From Erysipelothrix aquatica (GTDB lineage: Bacteria; Bacillota_I; Bacilli_A; Erysipelotrichales; Erysipelotrichaceae), in assembly GCF_009828775.2 (NCBI RefSeq), contig NZ_WTSY02000004.1:1-64000 (forward strand): a stretch of DNA of 64,000 nucleotides. The letters are read 5' to 3'. Shown one piece after another: positions 62,020-64,000 of this stretch; positions within the stretch are counted from its first letter, which is position 1; each line of letters starts with the position of its first letter. A program made the position numbers and the translations under genes. The notes beneath the pieces were generated by a model, which did not search any database, had not been told where the DNA came from, and saw only the letters and a list, made by a program, of their open reading frames with translations.

Positions 62020-63369
62020 CTATTGATCGCGATCAACAATTCCGCCCATGGCATTAATATGTTGTTTAATAAGGGTGTAGTCCAACGCATGTGGATCTAC
62101 CGCTTGAGCTGCAGACAATGCAGCAATGATTCCTGCCGATTGCCCCAATGCCATACAAGTTACACTTACACGACTGGCCGCGTGCGCTGCATGCGTTGCA
62201 CTGATTGGACGTCCAACCACTATTAAGTTATCCACATTTTGAGGTAAACACATGTCCAAATCAATTTCAAAGTTTCGAACAATGTTTTCTTCAAGAAACT
62301 CCATGATTGATGAATCTGGAGAATGAATATCTATTGGATAACATCCAACAGCGATTGATTTTTCTTGTTTAGCACCGCTTAGTACATCATATTCTGTTAG
62401 TTGTTTTCGACCAACGATATGGACGGATTCGCGCACACCAATGTCGCCAACATCTTTGATGTATGAATCTTTAAAAGCTGGAATTTCCGCTTTCAGCCAT
62501 TTGAATAGTGCCAATACTTGTTGGTGACCTTCAATGGTTGCTTGTTGCAATTCCTCCGGATTCAAACTTGAGAGATTCATGATTCGCGTTGTATTCATTC
62601 CGACTTCACCCTCTTGGACGCCTTCAAAGAATAAGAGACGATCGCGTTGGATCGGGAACGTTTTGCTTGAACGAACTTCATCAAAGTAGCCTGAAATTGC
62701 AACATAGTCCATGCGTTCACCGTTACGAATCGCATCGCTCACCGCAAAGTTATCGGGGTTCTTTGCAACATCATCACGGACGCGTTCAAGATCCACATTG
62801 CCCACGTTAAAGCACATTGTCATCGGTTGACTTTTGTGATCAGACTCACGCCCGATATTGACAGCTTCTCCACTCAATCGCGTAACATCAGCATCTCCAC
62901 TCGCATCAATAATAACGGCAGCACTATAGCGATTCGCAGTTCCATATTCATTTAACGTGTTGATTGCTTGAATACGACTGCCCTCGCGTTCTACTGCAGT
63001 AACGCTTGTGCCGGTCACAATCTCGAGATTTGACTCAGCATACAATTTATTTGCTTGAATAATTTGCATTGCCTTAAAATCAACCGGTGTCAGCGAGTAG
63101 GCGAAATCAATGGGATCATCGACATGGCCTTTACTACCACCAATAGCAATGAGTTCATCGATAATCTCTTGGGGAATTCCTCCTACAATGGGTGTTTTTG
63201 ATTCTCCAAGAAATGGTACAAGTGGTCCCACTAATGCATTGGTATTGGTCCCACCAAACGTTGTTTTTGACTCAACTAGGAGTGTTTTTGCGCCACTACG
63301 TGCGCTAGAGAGTGCTGCAATTACACCTGCACTTCCTCCTCCAACAACAATTACATCATATGTTTTCAT
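62020..63369 (-). CDS. FAD-dependent oxidoreductase
   Basis: 449 residues of the FAD_oxidored type. N-terminal dinucleotide motif VIVVGGGSAGVIAALSSARS with the acidic end LLVES, then a GGTNTNALVG flavin loop, and C-terminal DNLIVVGRPISATHAAHAAS. No covalent-flavin His was recognised. Oxidises or reduces an unknown organic substrate. It follows the DUF4127 gene by 3 bp, AAGGAG ribosome binding site. Confidence 0.85.
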   Translation of the reverse strand: MKTYDVIVVGGGSAGVIAALSSARSGAKTLLVESKTTFGGTNTNALVGPLVPFLGESKTPIVGGIPQEIIDELIAIGGSKGHVDDPIDFAYSLTPVDFKAMQIIQANKLYAESNLEIVTGTSVTAVEREGSRIQAINTLNEYGTANRYSAAVIIDASGDADVTRLSGEAVNIGRESDHKSQPMTMCFNVGNVDLERVRDDVAKNPDNFAVSDAIRNGERMDYVAISGYFDEVRSSKTFPIQRDRLLFFEGVQEGEVGMNTTRIMNLSSLNPEELQQATIEGHQQVLALFKWLKAEIPAFKDSYIKDVGDIGVRESVHIVGRKQLTEYDVLSGAKQEKSIAVGCYPIDIHSPDSSIMEFLEENIVRNFEIDLDMCLPQNVDNLIVVGRPISATHAAHAASRVSVTCMALGQSAGIIAALSAAQAVDPHALDYTLIKQHINAMGGIVDRDQ

Positions 63370-63372
63370 AAA

Positions 63373-64000
63373 CTAAATCTCCTTCATTGCCACTTCAAAA
63401 CTTCGACCCCATGGTAAATACGCTTGGAATTCAGGTGTATCTAAGAATGGGTACTTTTGTGCTGTATCGTTTAATAACGTCGTTAGATATTCATTAATGG
63501 TGTCACTATAATTCTCAGCCCACACATCAAATCCCATTTCACGCATTTTAGCATTCACCAGTAATCTTATGTCACCCTGATAGAGGGCATCATCGATCAC
63601 TCGATGTTTGATATAAGTAGGGTTCGTATCATAATACATCGCAATAACCAAATCAAGAACCAACGTTCCAATTGAATTACTACCTGTATTCCACGCACTG
63701 TATCCTTGCAAAGTTGCATCATCAAGTGTACTCAACAAACGCTCAAGGCTGCGAATATCGCCACCATTACCATATTGAACATCTAAAACAAACAATGATT
63801 TGCCATTGTAACGTTTATAATAATCTAACTGCTCAGTTGTTAGCGTTGGTGTTGCGAGTTTCGGTTCAAATGCCAAATCAATGGTCTGACCTGTTGCTGG
63901 AAGTGCGAGAAACACATACGGTGTTTCAATTTCAGCAGCCTTCATATTCGCAACTTTAAAGGCACCTGCAATATTCTCAATGATTGTTCGGTCTTCAAAT
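63373..64000 (-). CDS. DUF4127 family protein, C-terminal part (5' end outside window)
   Basis: The frame is open to the right edge, so the N-terminus is missing; 208 codons remain. DUF4127 features include LFVLDVQYGNGGDIRS, YSAWNTGSNSIGTLVLD with the NTGSN motif, and a C-terminal YLPWGRSFEVAMKE. Function unknown; the family often lies next to oxidoreductases or sugar genes, as here. It forms an operon with the FAD oxidoreductase. Confidence 0.75.
   Translation of the reverse strand, partial: FEDRTIIENIAGAFKVANMKAAEIETPYVFLALPATGQTIDLAFEPKLATPTLTTEQLDYYKRYNGKSLFVLDVQYGNGGDIRSLERLLSTLDDATLQGYSAWNTGSNSIGTLVLDLVIAMYYDTNPTYIKHRVIDDALYQGDIRLLVNAKMREMGFDVWAENYSDTINEYLTTLLNDTAQKYPFLDTPEFQAYLPWGRSFEVAMKEI

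Noticed and set aside
62031-62044. Palindrome TTGATCGCGATCAA
   Set aside because: Lies in the last codons of the FAD oxidoreductase gene; probably chance codon use.

Overview
The window is low-GC Gram-positive DNA. AGGAGG-type ribosome binding sites, lipobox lipoproteins, an LPXTG sortase substrate with Listeria-Bacteroides (InlB-type) repeats, SpxB-type pyruvate oxidase, oleate hydratase and many PTS/ABC sugar systems point to a host-associated Firmicute. Protein style and gene set fit the Erysipelotrichaceae, most likely Erysipelothrix; this is inference from the sequence, not a database match. No rRNA, tRNA, CRISPR array or prophage was seen. An IS30-family transposase fragment is cut by the left edge and a DUF4127 gene by the right edge.

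Layout. 1-7.8 kb: transposase end, uppP, a FUSC-type exporter, pyruvate oxidase, a lemA pseudogene (17-bp tandem duplication) with its DUF3137 partner, a HAD phosphatase, a lipoprotein and an orphan gene. 7.9-10.8 kb: an EIIC-like membrane protein and a D-2-hydroxyacid dehydrogenase under an upstream MerR regulator; the two promoters share a sequence element. 10.9-16 kb: a MocR-type regulator divergent from a beta-glucoside operon (PTS EIIC, ROK kinase, GH4 phospho-beta-glucosidase). 16.3-19.2 kb: a DUF1015 protein with a fused nucleotidyltransferase/PLP enzyme, the best candidate for an uncharacterised pathway. 19.5-21.8 kb: the LPXTG protein.

22-31.7 kb: a galacto-N-biose/lacto-N-biose utilisation operon (binding protein, two permeases, GH112 phosphorylase, small membrane protein), preceded by a second, nearly identical GH112 gene with one nonsense codon, and divergent from an AraC regulator. 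30.9-33.7 kb: methionine aminopeptidase, FetAB-type exporter and a glucosaminidase. 33.7-37.2 kb: a heterodimeric ABC exporter. 37.4-45 kb: an operon with a glycerophosphodiesterase, an Afu/Fbp-type ABC importer and MgtC, downstream of a LacI regulator fused to a solute-binding-protein domain. 45-50.2 kb: a YjdF-like membrane protein, split chromate transporter, MATE pump behind a riboswitch-like attenuator, and an ABC-2 exporter with twin operators.

50.3-64 kb: small metabolic and stress genes (MBL hydrolase, SAP-domain protein, L7/L12-like protein, fRMsr, acetyltransferases, pentapeptide repeat protein), TetR plus oleate hydratase, a TetR-controlled cation antiporter with a perfect 22-bp palindromic operator, a MerR regulator broken at an A8 tract facing the GNAT gene it probably controls, and an FAD oxidoreductase/DUF4127 pair.

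The overall picture is a carbohydrate-scavenging, efflux-rich region with several recent lesions (lemA, the second GH112 copy, the second MerR gene), each caused by one small change.
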